From an uncultured Lachnospiraceae bacterium (lineage in GTDB: Bacteria > Bacillota > Clostridia > Lachnospirales > Lachnospiraceae), in assembly GCA_947650005.1 (NCBI GenBank), contig CANSTU010000002.1, positions 43,554 to 107,553 on the forward strand: 64,000 nucleotides of DNA. The letters are read 5' to 3'. Below are positions 47,842 to 60,209 of this stretch, one piece after another. The first letter of the stretch is position 1, and each line of letters starts with the position of its first letter. The notes under the pieces are model-generated. The model was not told where the DNA came from, searched no databases, and saw nothing but the letters and a program-made list of their open reading frames with translations. The position numbers and the translations under genes were made by a program.

Positions 47842-48964
47842 CCAATATTTCCTCCGCGCACAGCCTAGTGAAACGAAGCCTTTCCGGATTTTCCACACCT
47901 GTCTCCATTCCCGCAAGAAGCGGACAGAACCAGGCAAAATCACTGCCTCGTCCCGCCAGGCGATCCAGAATCTCCACAAACCGGCTGCCCCTTTCCACTG
48001 AGATGAACAGGACAGCCGCATCCCTCTCTTCCCTTTCCAGCTCTTCCGTAAAAGCCTCGCCAAACGGAACCGTCCGATCCGCGTCCAGCCTGGCAAAGGC
48101 CCGGTTGATTCCCTCCATCTGTCCCTCCCCTGCCGCAGCCGGAATCCGCATGATCTCCCCATTTAAGATATCCCGGCCATTACAATAGACGGCGGTACGG
48201 ATCCCCTGGCCCAGAAGTTCTCCTGTAACCCTGGCAGCGATCCGGATACACAGCTCCGACAGTTCCCTCCGGCGCCAAACCCCGGAGTCCTCCAGGTTTA
48301 CATAGACATGTACGGATTTTAGGGAAGTATACCCCCGCATATTTACCATGAGATCATCCATCCGCGCCGTGGCTTTCCAGTTAATGCTTTTCATCTCGTC
48401 AAAGGGCGCGTATTCCCTGATCCCCCGGTACTCGAAAGGATCCTCCAGCATATGTCTTTTAGCCAAGATTTCTCCGTTCAGCTTCCTCAGCGCCGTCATC
48501 AGCCCGGCTCCCTGTGCAGGCTTGGGGTAGACATACAGCGTACTGCCTCCCTCCACCTCCGTCACCATCTCCCGGCTCAGAAACAGATCCGTCCCCACCA
48601 AATCCAGTCCCCGTATCCGGTAATATCCCCTGGCCTGGCAGAGAAAGGGAAGCTTCCTGATGATCCGTTGGTTCGGCCCCAGGGAAAGGATATCATTCCG
48701 ATAATACTGATCCGTTACCGCGCTGTCTCCCTCGTCCGCAAAGCACAGATTCCTGGACACCTGAAATTTCACTTTAACCATAGGAAGCGGGAGGGATTTC
48801 CGGTTCTCCACCCGTTCCAGAAGATGGCATTCCTCGCCTTCCACCGCGCTCTTTCTCTCAAATTCCAACCCTGCCCACAGGCCTTTGTCCCAAAATCGCC
48901 CATATACCTGGCGCTGAAGCAGAAAAAGCGCCATTGCCCCGATAATCAGCCATAATATGGACAT
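47831..48964 (-). CDS. DUF58 domain protein
   Basis: 377 residues. Two short N-terminal hydrophobic segments, a beta-rich part (SRNLCFADEG), and the DUF58 core DPFEYRGIREYAPFDEMKSINWKA-type motif (key residues REY and NWKATARMDDLMV), followed by a von Willebrand A-like fold. Usually works with a MoxR ATPase, possibly as a chaperone-assembled envelope factor. Downstream of moxR by 23 nt and overlapping the DUF4129 gene. Confidence 0.9.
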   Translation of the reverse strand: MSILWLIIGAMALFLLQRQVYGRFWDKGLWAGLEFERKSAVEGEECHLLERVENRKSLPLPMVKVKFQVSRNLCFADEGDSAVTDQYYRNDILSLGPNQRIIRKLPFLCQARGYYRIRGLDLVGTDLFLSREMVTEVEGGSTLYVYPKPAQGAGLMTALRKLNGEILAKRHMLEDPFEYRGIREYAPFDEMKSINWKATARMDDLMVNMRGYTSLKSVHVYVNLEDSGVWRRRELSELCIRIAARVTGELLGQGIRTAVYCNGRDILNGEIMRIPAAAGEGQMEGINRAFARLDADRTVPFGEAFTEELEREERDAAVLFISVERGSRFVEILDRLAGRGSDFAWFCPLLAGMETGVENPERLRFTRLCAEEILDGT

Positions 48965-48987
48965 AACCCTTCCCCTCCTTTCCCGAA

Positions 48988-49929
48988 CTATTTTCTCCCG
49001 AAATCCTCCACGGGCACTGATGTTTTCTCCAGGATCTCCTCAATGATCTTCTCCGCATCTTCCTGCCTGCTCCTTCCCGCGGACAAGACGAGCCTATGCG
49101 CAAACACGCAAGGGGCAAGCAGCTTTGCATCGTCTGGAATCACATAGTCCCTGCCTTCCATGCAGGCCAATGCTTTGCAGCAGCGCATCAGTGCCAGGGT
49201 TCCCCGGGGGCTCACCCCCATGGACACCCGTTCCTGTTTCCTGGTGGCCGCCGCCAGATCCGTCAGGTATCCTGCCATTAGAGGGTGTACATAGACACGC
49301 TGGGTTTCCTCTTTCATCCGCACCACCTCTTCTCTGTCCATGACAGCCTCCAGCATCATCAGAGGATCCCCTTCGCTATAGGCGGACAGGATTCGCACCT
49401 CTTCCTCCCTTTTCGGCATGCCCATGGAAAGCTTCACCATAAAGCGATCCGTCTGTGCTTCCGGCAGCGGAAAAGTTCCCGCCGTCTCCACCGGGTTCTG
49501 CGTGGCGATTACAAAGAACGGCTCCTCCAGCACACTCGTCTTCCCGTCAATGGTAACCTGCCGCTCCTCCATGCATTCCAAAAGCCCTGCCTGCGTCCTG
49601 GACGTCGCCCGATTAATTTCGTCTGCTAGAAGAATATTCGTGAACACCGGCCCTTTTTTCAGCTCAAACTGTTCCGTCTCTCTGTTATAGATATGAAGCC
49701 CCGTCACATCCGCCGGAAGCATATCGGGCGTGAACTGGATCCGTCCGAATCCCACACCCAGGGATGCCGCCAATGTTCTGGCCAGCCTGGTCTTCCCCGT
49801 CCCCGGTACATCTTCCAGAAGTACATGTCCTCCCGCCAGCATGGCAGCCAGCAGCTTTTTCGTCACCTCTTCTTTACCGATGACAACCTTACCCACCTGA
49901 TCGATGATTCTCTGTATCCCTTCCCTCAT
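48988..49929 (-). CDS. MoxR family AAA+ ATPase
   Basis: About 313 residues. Walker A EDVPGTGKTRLA, Walker B ILLADEINRA, sensor ATQNPVE, arginine-finger region LPEAQTDRF; lid domain with VSPRGTLALMR. MoxR proteins act as chaperones with VWA/DUF58 partners. ATG at 49929 directly follows a family A hairpin-RBS, and the in-frame ORF upstream to 50001 passes through the hairpin. First gene of a moxR-DUF58-DUF4129 operon. Confidence 0.93.
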   Translation of the reverse strand: MREGIQRIIDQVGKVVIGKEEVTKKLLAAMLAGGHVLLEDVPGTGKTRLARTLAASLGVGFGRIQFTPDMLPADVTGLHIYNRETEQFELKKGPVFTNILLADEINRATSRTQAGLLECMEERQVTIDGKTSVLEEPFFVIATQNPVETAGTFPLPEAQTDRFMVKLSMGMPKREEEVRILSAYSEGDPLMMLEAVMDREEVVRMKEETQRVYVHPLMAGYLTDLAAATRKQERVSMGVSPRGTLALMRCCKALACMEGRDYVIPDDAKLLAPCVFAHRLVLSAGRSRQEDAEKIIEEILEKTSVPVEDFGRK

Positions 49930-49960
49930 TCTTCCTCTCATTCCGCCGCCCCAAGCGGCA
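49930..49960 (-). repeat. family A hairpin-RBS element (moxR)
   Basis: Coding strand GCCGC-TTGGG-GCGGC followed by GGAATGAGAGGAAGA and ATG. The tail ATG is in frame. Confidence 0.8.
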
Positions 49961-50068
49961 TTTCCCTCCCCAGCTCCCATCTTCCTGCTTTCCGCAGACA
50001 TTCAGCCCAGATGAAGGGAACGTTATGTTTCCTGTGAAATCTCAGATTGCATCCTACCTGCTAGAAAG

Positions 50069-50166
50069 GCGGAACCGCCGTAATCCCAGGGCAGCATTGC
50101 GAAAATAACAGTTCGTTCCTGTTATTTTCGCAACACCGCCCTTATTCCCAGCAGTTCCGCCCTCCT
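50069..50166. repeat. nested hairpin downstream of the atp operon
   Basis: A perfect 15-bp inner hairpin TTGCGAAAATAACAG / CTGTTATTTTCGCAA (50097-50111 / 50119-50133, 7-nt loop) lies inside outer arms GGCGGAAC / GTTCCGCC. It is placed between atpC and moxR (gap 50002-50254) and may end the atp transcript, but there is no T run after the inner stem. Confidence 0.7.
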
Positions 50167-50254
50167 CATTCCCTGTATGACCGCCGGACAGACGACCTTC
50201 GCGTTCATCCGGCAATCTTCATCGGGACGGGATATCCGCCCGAGGCGGTATCCC

Positions 50255-50659
50255 TTATCTTAATATTTCTATACGCGCCACAGCCCTTGCAAGCGCAGTT
50301 TCGGCCCTTGCCATATCTGTGCTCGCCTCCTGCGCCCTGATGCGTTCCTCCGCCCGTTCCATGGCGGCCTTTGCACGGTTAGCGTCAATTTCATCCGGCC
50401 ATTCCACCACCTCTGCCAGCACGGTCACTCCTGTGGGGAGGATCTCCACAAAGCCAGCATGAAGAGCGGCTTCCTTCTTCCCCTCTTCTTCCGTGATGGT
50501 AAGAATACCGGGCTTGATCATGACAGTCATGGGGATGTGGCCCTTATAGACACCGATTTCCCCCTCCGTGGTATTGAATTCCACCATGCTCACCGCGCCT
50601 TCGTAGAACACGCGCTCCGGCGTGATGATCTTCAATGTAAAATTCCTGTCATCTGCCAT
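50255..50659 (-). CDS. atpC: ATP synthase epsilon subunit
   Basis: About 134 residues: an N-terminal beta-sandwich (IITPERVFYEGAVSMVEFNT, GEIGVYKGHIPMTVM) and a C-terminal helical hairpin (AKAAMERAEERIRAQ). It regulates F1 rotation. ATG at 50659 follows AAGGGG; a GTG two codons earlier is possible. Last gene of the operon. Confidence 0.95.
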   Translation of the reverse strand: MADDRNFTLKIITPERVFYEGAVSMVEFNTTEGEIGVYKGHIPMTVMIKPGILTITEEEGKKEAALHAGFVEILPTGVTVLAEVVEWPDEIDANRAKAAMERAEERIRAQEASTDMARAETALARAVARIEILR

Positions 50660-50670
50660 AAGCACACCCC

Positions 50671-52981
<2,311 letters not shown>

Positions 52982-52999
52982 ATCTGTTCACCCTGCTTT

Positions 53000-54511
<1,512 letters not shown>

Positions 54512-54550
54512 TCAACCTTCCTTAATCTGTCGGCGCGTTTGTGCACCCAT

Positions 54551-55096
54551 TTATAGCTGAACCTTCATGAGCTGCCGTTGCAGCCCATCCAGCCTGGAGC
54601 GGATGCTTGAGTCCACCACTCTGTCGCCGATCCTGATGACCAGTCCGCCGATCAGCCCTGTGTCCACAGAAAAATGCATTTCCATCTTTGCAAAATCTGT
54701 GGTTTCAAGCAGCCTTTTCTCTATCTTTTCCCTCTGACCTTCCGTCAGCTCCACAGCGGAAGTAACATATGCCACCCCGATCCTGTGGTATTCTTTATAT
54801 CTGTCCGTATAATAAGTAAAGATATCGTCGATCGCACCGTAACGGCCCTTTACGACCAGGACTCTGATAAAACCGAACAACGTATCGGAAAGTCTCCCCT
54901 CAAATACCTTTGAAAGAATCCCCAGCTTATCGTCCCTGCCGATGTCCGGATGGTTCATCAATCTGGAAAAATCCGGATTTCCCGAAAGGATCTCCCTCAT
55001 TTCCTCGATCTCTGCCATCAGGCTGTCCACCAGCCCTTTTTCCAGCCCCAGGCCAAACAGCGCGTCCCCATACGTTTCTGAGACTAGCTTAGCCAT
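54551..55096 (-). CDS. atpH: ATP synthase delta subunit
   Basis: 181 residues, OSCP-type helical N-domain (ETYGDALFGLGLEKG) and C-domain ending in IRIGDRVVDSSIRSRLDGL, the usual delta signature. It joins F1 to the b stalk. The start overlaps the atpF 3' end by 13 nt. Confidence 0.95.
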   Translation of the reverse strand: MAKLVSETYGDALFGLGLEKGLVDSLMAEIEEMREILSGNPDFSRLMNHPDIGRDDKLGILSKVFEGRLSDTLFGFIRVLVVKGRYGAIDDIFTYYTDRYKEYHRIGVAYVTSAVELTEGQREKIEKRLLETTDFAKMEMHFSVDTGLIGGLVIRIGDRVVDSSIRSRLDGLQRQLMKVQL

Positions 55097-55647
55097 GTGC
55101 TATCACCTATTTCCTTCAGAGTCTCGTCAATCAGGCCGTCCTGTGTGGATGCGTCGATGGAAGTGCCCACAACCTTACCGGCAAGCACGGACGCCAAGGA
55201 TACCATTTCCTTCTTCACATCGTCGGCCATCTTCTTCTTCTCAAGCTCTGCCTCCACCTTTGCCCTGGAGATGATCCGGGCCGCTTCGCCCTTCGCATCC
55301 GCCACGATCCGGGTCTCGTTCGCCGTAGCTTTCTTTCTGGCGGCGCTTAAGATCTCATCCGCTTCTTTATTGATATTCGCAAGCTTGTCTTCGTACTCTT
55401 TCTTTAATGCGGCAGCTTCCTCCTGGCTGGCCTTCGCTTCATCCAATTCATCCCGAATCTTATCCTGCCTCTTTTTCAAAAATTCCCTTGCCGGGTTGAA
55501 AAGGAAATAGGACAGCGCGAAGAACAGGACAAACACCGCGATGATGGTAAGCATCGAGTCCGCCAAAAGCTGGAAATCCAGATCGAACAGACGGGGCGCC
55601 ATCGTATCCGCGGACAACAGGGCTGCCCACGCTAATTTTGTAGTCAA
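55084..55647 (-). CDS. atpF: ATP synthase b subunit
   Basis: 187 residues: one membrane helix (about 30-50, LTIIAVFVLFFALSYFLF) and a long charged coiled coil (FLKKRQDKIRDELDEAKASQ) forming the peripheral stalk. It starts at TTG 55647, supported by AAAGGAGG 8 nt upstream. It is followed by atpH with overlap. Confidence 0.95.
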   Translation of the reverse strand: MTTKLAWAALLSADTMAPRLFDLDFQLLADSMLTIIAVFVLFFALSYFLFNPAREFLKKRQDKIRDELDEAKASQEEAAALKKEYEDKLANINKEADEILSAARKKATANETRIVADAKGEAARIISRAKVEAELEKKKMADDVKKEMVSLASVLAGKVVGTSIDASTQDGLIDETLKEIGDSTWLS

Positions 55648-55693
55648 GATTCAAGCCTCCTTTCTTAAATTATGGTTCAGATCGAGGCTTAAC

Positions 55694-56011
<318 letters not shown>

Positions 56012-56082
56012 CTATTTATGACACATTGGCTGCATACCGCTCCCGTGTCATCCACATCGGACGCCTTCGCGTCCGGTGCCCT

Positions 56083-56802
56083 TTACTCGCTGCCAATGGC
56101 ATCCGAGATATAGGTCATCGTCAGCATACAGAATACATATGTCTGGATCGCGCCCGAGAAAAGGTCGAAATAGACATGCAGTACTGCCGGCCAGAAGACC
56201 GCAATCCATTTCAGCAGGCCGTAAACCAGCGCCATCATCACCGTGCCCGACAGAACGTTGGCGAATAGACGCAGCGACAGGGAAATCGGCACTGCCACGT
56301 CGCCGATGATATTGATCGGCGCCCAAATGGGCCAAGGCTCGCACAGCCCCTTAAGTACGCCGGATACCTTCTGATACTTGAACTTATTAAAATGGATCAA
56401 TATGAAGGTTAAAATACCCAAAGGCAGCGTCACCCCGTAATCCGCAGTCGGCGGCCTTAAGCCAAACAGGCCGGAAATATTGCTGATCAGGATAAAAATG
56501 AAAATCGTGCCGATATAATTGGCAAACTTTACTGCATTCTTTCCCATGACGCCATGGATCATGCCGTCCAGCTTCTCCACCACCAGCTCCACGATATTCT
56601 GGAACGTGCCGGGAACCTCCGAAGCGTACTTCATCGCCCGATTAGCAGCAATCGCAAAACCGATCAGCACCAGCATGACGATCAGCAGGCACACATGTGT
56701 GGTCGTTATCCATACTTTCTGTCCGAAAAGCTCATAGGAAAACACCCCATGAATCATAAAATCCACGTCCGATCCTTCGGACAGCAATATGCCATTCATC
56801 AT
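56083..56802 (-). CDS. atpB: ATP synthase a subunit
   Basis: 239 residues, five to six membrane helices; the ion half-channel helix with the essential arginine is in LSLRLFANVLSGTVM. N-terminal GVFSYELFGQKVWITTTHV. Translationally coupled to atpI (4-nt overlap). A CGGACGC/GCGTCCG hairpin sits right after its stop codon, before atpE. Confidence 0.96.
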   Translation of the reverse strand: MMNGILLSEGSDVDFMIHGVFSYELFGQKVWITTTHVCLLIVMLVLIGFAIAANRAMKYASEVPGTFQNIVELVVEKLDGMIHGVMGKNAVKFANYIGTIFIFILISNISGLFGLRPPTADYGVTLPLGILTFILIHFNKFKYQKVSGVLKGLCEPWPIWAPINIIGDVAVPISLSLRLFANVLSGTVMMALVYGLLKWIAVFWPAVLHVYFDLFSGAIQTYVFCMLTMTYISDAIGSE

Positions 56803-57218
56803 AGTTTCACCTCCTTCTTGGCTTCAATTTCTCCGTGATGAAATCGATTATGAAGAAACGGCTGTAAATAAGCCCCCGCCTTCAACCCCATAATACCGAG
56901 GAAAGCGGCTATGGGATCCGCCACATCGGTGAGCATCAGAACCCCAAAGACTACAACGATTACGCCGTACCGTATCAGTCCCTGCTTCCTGATATATCCC
57001 TGCGCAGTCCCTTCATCATCCAGCCCCTTATCCAGGGCCCACCACATATGATAAGCTGCAGCCCCGGCCAGCGCCACGCCAATCCAGAGCCCCAGGCTGT
57101 ATCCCATCCGATCTTCTATAAACCATACCGGCAGCACCTGACAGACAAGTCCCCAGAGGAACATACCGGCCCACATTTCCTTCACAGTCTCATTTATCTT
57201 TTTCAGAAGGTTTTTCAT
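56799..57218 (-). CDS. atpI: ATP synthase I-type protein
   Basis: 139 residues, four predicted membrane helices, ATP-synt_I type (WGLVCQVLPVWFIEDRMG). AtpI helps insert c-ring or cation during assembly. It overlaps atpB and the upstream AtpZ-like gene. The RBS is about 15 nt upstream (GAAGGGA), so translation is probably coupled. Confidence 0.8.
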   Translation of the reverse strand: MKNLLKKINETVKEMWAGMFLWGLVCQVLPVWFIEDRMGYSLGLWIGVALAGAAAYHMWWALDKGLDDEGTAQGYIRKQGLIRYGVIVVVFGVLMLTDVADPIAAFLGIMGLKAGAYLQPFLHNRFHHGEIEAKKEVKL

Positions 57219-57447
57219 ATCGGCGGCTATTTCCCTTCTTTCCGGTCAGTTTACACGACAATACATAGATATTCCGAAATCCTGCCAGCGCCCCGACAAA
57301 AAACAGGAAAATCATCCAGAAAGATGTTCCCAGCTTTTCGTCCAGGAAGATACCTACGAAGGAACACAAGAAAATCGGAACCAACATATAGATGCCGAAC
57401 TGTGAGATCAGCGTCAGATAACGGAATACATTTCTGTCCGGTTCCAT
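57190..57447 (-). CDS. AtpZ/AtpI-like small membrane protein
   Basis: About 85 residues with two membrane helices (YLTLISQFGIYMLVPIFLCSF and WMIFLFFVGALAGFRNI), then a basic tail. This matches the small F0F1-associated Ca/Mg or assembly protein that begins many Firmicute atp operons. ATG at 57447 lies behind GGAGG (9 nt); an earlier ATG at 57480 is also open. First gene of the operon. Confidence 0.85.
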   Translation of the reverse strand: MEPDRNVFRYLTLISQFGIYMLVPIFLCSFVGIFLDEKLGTSFWMIFLFFVGALAGFRNIYVLSCKLTGKKGNSRRYEKPSEKDK

Positions 57448-57515
57448 CAGCCCTATCCTCCATTTACGGTTTATAGTCATCCTATCTATTCCCCGGCAAA
57501 AAATACCCAGTTATG

Positions 57516-57544
57516 ATTATAACTAGTTTTCAGGGTTTTGTCTA
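57516..57544 (-). promoter_or_regulatory. atp operon promoter
   Basis: Minus strand TAGACA (57539-57544), 17-nt spacer, perfect TATAAT (57516-57521), 69 nt before the first atp gene. Confidence 0.85.
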
Positions 57545-57669
57545 CCGAAACAATAGTTCTTTCCTTGTACTTTTTTCTGTACGGATAACAGTCCACACAG
57601 TGCCAATGCTCGCACGGATTCTCCTTTGCCAGGCCTTTGTAAAAAAATTCCAGAGACGTTATTTTACGG

Positions 57670-57698
57670 TTGAATAAACTATAGTAATAGCCTATACT
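57670..57698 (+). promoter_or_regulatory. promoter of the DUF402 gene
   Basis: TTGAAT (57670-57675), 17-nt spacer, TATACT (57693-57698), divergent from the atp promoter. Confidence 0.7.
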
Positions 57699-57774
57699 GA
57701 ATGCAATACAGATAGAGGCTGCATATTTGGATCGTTTCAATTTTCAGAAAAATAGAAGTGCAAAAGAAAAACAA

Positions 57775-57831
57775 AAAGGGCGTCATTCCGCCCTGGTCAG
57801 AGCGTGCGCTAAGGCGCACAGAAGGGGGAAC
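57775..57831 (+). repeat. family B-like unit (DUF402 gene)
   Basis: AGGGCG-TCATTC-CGCCCT hairpin, CTGGTCAGAGC linker, GTGCGC-TAAG-GCGCAC hairpin, tail AGAAGGGGGAAC and ATG. Confidence 0.7.
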
Positions 57832-58344
57832 ATGATGAGCGATCCCATTCTATACCGTAAACGTCTGATTCCGGATGAGTGTGTCTTGCTGAAAGACGAT
57901 GTCATTCTCCGGCACGATTCCGATATCCTGGTGACCGGGTGGAAGGCTCTGCGGCCCAGAAAAAATCTGGATCATGGCTTTTCCTGTTATTATTTGAAAA
58001 AAGGCTATAAGATAAGCAGATTCTATGCACACGACGGCCACCTGCTCTATCATTACTGTGATATTATTTCCTGCGATTTTCGGGCAGAAGACAATTCTCT
58101 TATCGTCACTGACCTGCTGGCTGACGTCATAATCTATCCGGACGGTTTTATAAAGGTGGTTGATCTGAGCGAAATTTCCGATGCATTGGAACAGGGCCTG
58201 CTTTCCTCCGTACTCCTCAAGGCTGCCCTGCGTTCTCTGGACCATCTCTTAACCCAGCTCTATGACGGCAGGCTGGCTAAGCTCGCCGAGCCCATGGACT
58301 GTTTTCAGCCATGCTCCCTGTTTTCTTCCCAGGAAGCGTTTTGA
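57832..58344 (+). CDS. DUF402 domain protein
   Basis: 170 residues, beta-rich. DUF402/FomD-like pattern: LDHGFSCYYLKKGYKISRFY, HYCDIISCDFRAEDNSLIVTDLLADVIIYPDG with conserved Tyr/Asp residues (seen as YCDI, TDLLADV, YPDG). Related Bacillus/Staphylococcus proteins hydrolyse nucleoside tri- and diphosphates, and others act in other pathways, so the substrate is uncertain. The start is ATG 57832 or 57835 behind AGAAGGGGG. A single-gene unit convergent with the SleB-like gene. Confidence 0.8.
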   Translation: MMSDPILYRKRLIPDECVLLKDDVILRHDSDILVTGWKALRPRKNLDHGFSCYYLKKGYKISRFYAHDGHLLYHYCDIISCDFRAEDNSLIVTDLLADVIIYPDGFIKVVDLSEISDALEQGLLSSVLLKAALRSLDHLLTQLYDGRLAKLAEPMDCFQPCSLFSSQEAF

Positions 58345-58415
58345 AGAAAAGCCAGGAATCCTTTGTAGCTTCCCGCCTGAGATGTGAAGTCCAGATAGCA
58401 GGCCTGCCGCAGAGT

Positions 58416-59576
58416 TTAATAAAAGACGTGGCCGCCGATGCGGATTCCCTCCAGGCCTGGAATTGGCGTCCTGAAATAGACGCAGTTTCCCACATTCGTC
58501 ACCCCGCTCATGGCTTCGTCCGCCGCCTGGTAACATCTGGCCGTTGCCCGGTTCTCCGCTAAAGCCAGCGCCAGGCGGCCTGTGGAAACAGGCTCGAACT
58601 GCCGGTTTTGATAGATCACGCCTGACAGGCTGTTGGGATAGACCGAGCTGAGAACCCGGTTGATAACCACAGCTCCCACCGCCACCTGGCCTTCATAGGG
58701 CTCTCCGCCCGCTTCACAGTAGATCAGGTTGGCGAGCAAATACCTGTCGTCCTCCGTAAAGGTAACTTCCGAAATATCCCTCCAGCTGGACTTAGCCGCC
58801 AGACGGGACTTGGCGATTTCCTCCTCCAGCTGCTTCTGCAAAGCCGCAATGTTCTCGTTCTGAGCTGCAATCTGAGCCTCCAGAACATCCACCTCCGCCT
58901 CAGCGCTGGCAATCTGATTGGAGTAGGCGGATATATTCCCCTTCGTCCGGTTAATCAGACTGGTAAATTTCTCGTGCTCCGCTTCTGCGTCCGCCTTCAT
59001 CTCCTCCAACTGCACCTTTTCCTCTTCCAACCTGGCTTCCGCCGCTTCCACCTCCCGCCGGGCCTGTTCATAACTGGCCAGCATTTTCTGGTCATACTCC
59101 GCAAGCTGCTCAAAATATTCCGACATGTTCAAAAATTCACCGAAGGATAGAGAAGAAAATAGGGTTTCCAAATACAGGTGGCCGCTTTTCTCGTAAGTAT
59201 ACTGAATTCTTTTTTTCAGACAGGTATATTGCCACTCCTCTGTCTCTTTCGCTTGGCGCAGCTCTTCCTGGGTCCTGAGAATCTCCTCATTTTTGGTAAG
59301 AATGTTATTTTCTATCCGTTCCAGGTTTTCGCTCACTGCTGCAAGCTGTTCATTCAGATTCGCCAGTTCTCCGCGCAGCCCCGTCTGTGCGGCCTCCATG
59401 TTGTCAATGTTCTCTTCTTGCTGATCTTTTTGGTTTTCCGTTTCATTGCGTAACTGCTTCGCCTCTTCCAGCTTCTTTCTGGTTTCCGAAGTGGCATCAA
59501 TGCTGATATGGGGAACTATCGCCAGCCCCAGGGCCAGTAAAACGGCAATGAACCTGCGCCACACCGCTGTCCTCAT
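58416..59576 (-). CDS. SleB-type cell wall hydrolase with N-terminal coiled coil
   Basis: 386 residues. A signal peptide (IAVLLALGLAIVPHISID), a long coiled coil (about 30-260, like the M23 protein at 12 kb) and a C-terminal SleB/hydrolase_2 domain with the catalytic glutamate in ANLIYCEAGGEPYEGQ, VAVGAVVINRVLS and CVYFRTPIPGLEG. SleB domains cut cortex or vegetative peptidoglycan. The architecture suggests a regulated vegetative hydrolase or a sporulation-linked enzyme. Confidence 0.9.
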   Translation of the reverse strand: MRTAVWRRFIAVLLALGLAIVPHISIDATSETRKKLEEAKQLRNETENQKDQQEENIDNMEAAQTGLRGELANLNEQLAAVSENLERIENNILTKNEEILRTQEELRQAKETEEWQYTCLKKRIQYTYEKSGHLYLETLFSSLSFGEFLNMSEYFEQLAEYDQKMLASYEQARREVEAAEARLEEEKVQLEEMKADAEAEHEKFTSLINRTKGNISAYSNQIASAEAEVDVLEAQIAAQNENIAALQKQLEEEIAKSRLAAKSSWRDISEVTFTEDDRYLLANLIYCEAGGEPYEGQVAVGAVVINRVLSSVYPNSLSGVIYQNRQFEPVSTGRLALALAENRATARCYQAADEAMSGVTNVGNCVYFRTPIPGLEGIRIGGHVFY

Positions 59577-59632
59577 CCGGTCTCTCCTTTAACTCCTCCC
59601 CGCCCTTCCGGACGATCGCTCCAACCCAGAGC

Positions 59633-59656
59633 AAAAATTTGAAAGCTCCTTTCAAA
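59633..59656 (-). terminator. terminator downstream of the dCMP deaminase gene
   Basis: Minus strand TTTGAAAG-GAG-CTTTCAAA followed by TTTTT. Low GC stem but a clean T run. Confidence 0.6.
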
Positions 59657-59667
59657 CTTATTGATGA

Positions 59668-59705
59668 CAGTATCGCAGACAATGTCTGCGATGTGCCGGG
59701 GTATC
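59668..59705 (+). repeat. family C hairpin, not attached to a gene start
   Basis: Plus strand ACAGTATCGCAGAC-AAT-GTCTGCGATGTGCCGGGG. The perfect 9-bp stem ATCGCAGAC/GTCTGCGAT and flanks match the copies at 16.9 and 24.6 kb. Here it is oriented opposite to both flanking genes. Confidence 0.65.
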
Positions 59706-59729
59706 GAACGAAGCTTTCACGACGGGCGC

Positions 59730-60209
59730 CTACAGTTCCACCGTCACCGCACGTCCGGTCGGTTCGTATCTGCGATACACAACCCCCGCCGCATCCAACA
59801 TCCGCTTGGATGCACGAACCGAGACCTGCTGCGCATATTTATCGCATTCGTAGACGATTTCTTTTATGCCGCTCTGTATGATGGCCTTGGCACACTCGTT
59901 ACAGGGAAAAAGCGAGACATACAGGCGCGCCCCCGCCAGGCTTCCTCCCCGATAGTTCAGAATAGCATTCAATTCGCTATGCGTTACATAGGGATACTTC
60001 GTTTCCTCTTCTTCCCCCGTCTTATCCCAAGGAAAAATATCGTCCGAACATCCCATCGGGAAGCCGTTGTATCCCATGGAGAGGATCTTGTTATCGCTGC
60101 TGACAATGCACGCCCCCACCTGAGTACTGGGATCCTTTGACCGAAGGCCGGACAACTTGGCTACTCCCATAAAGTATTCATCCCAGGATATATAATCCTC
60201 TCTCTTCAT
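59730..60209 (-). CDS. comEB: dCMP deaminase (ComEB-like)
   Basis: 159 residues. The cytidine/deoxycytidylate deaminase zinc site is clear: HSELNAIL with the catalytic Glu and PCNECAKAI with two cysteines; N-terminal YFMGVAKLSGLRSKDPSTQVGA is typical. It converts dCMP to dUMP for dTTP synthesis. ATG at 60209 follows GATGGGAG in a family B unit; the ORF upstream to 60239 reads through the repeat. Neighbour of upp, so pyrimidine salvage genes are grouped. Confidence 0.94.
   Translation of the reverse strand: MKREDYISWDEYFMGVAKLSGLRSKDPSTQVGACIVSSDNKILSMGYNGFPMGCSDDIFPWDKTGEEEETKYPYVTHSELNAILNYRGGSLAGARLYVSLFPCNECAKAIIQSGIKEIVYECDKYAQQVSVRASKRMLDAAGVVYRRYEPTGRAVTVEL

Noticed and set aside
46324..48162. 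Long 612-codon version of the DUF4129 ORF
   Set aside because: The first 107 codons are read out of frame through the DUF58 gene; ATG at 47841 gives a normal coupled overlap.
57486..57740. 84-codon minus-strand ORF with a CxxxxCxxC stretch upstream of the atp operon
   Set aside because: It begins at TTG with no RBS and the perfect atp promoter (57516-57544) lies inside it; it is likely non-coding.
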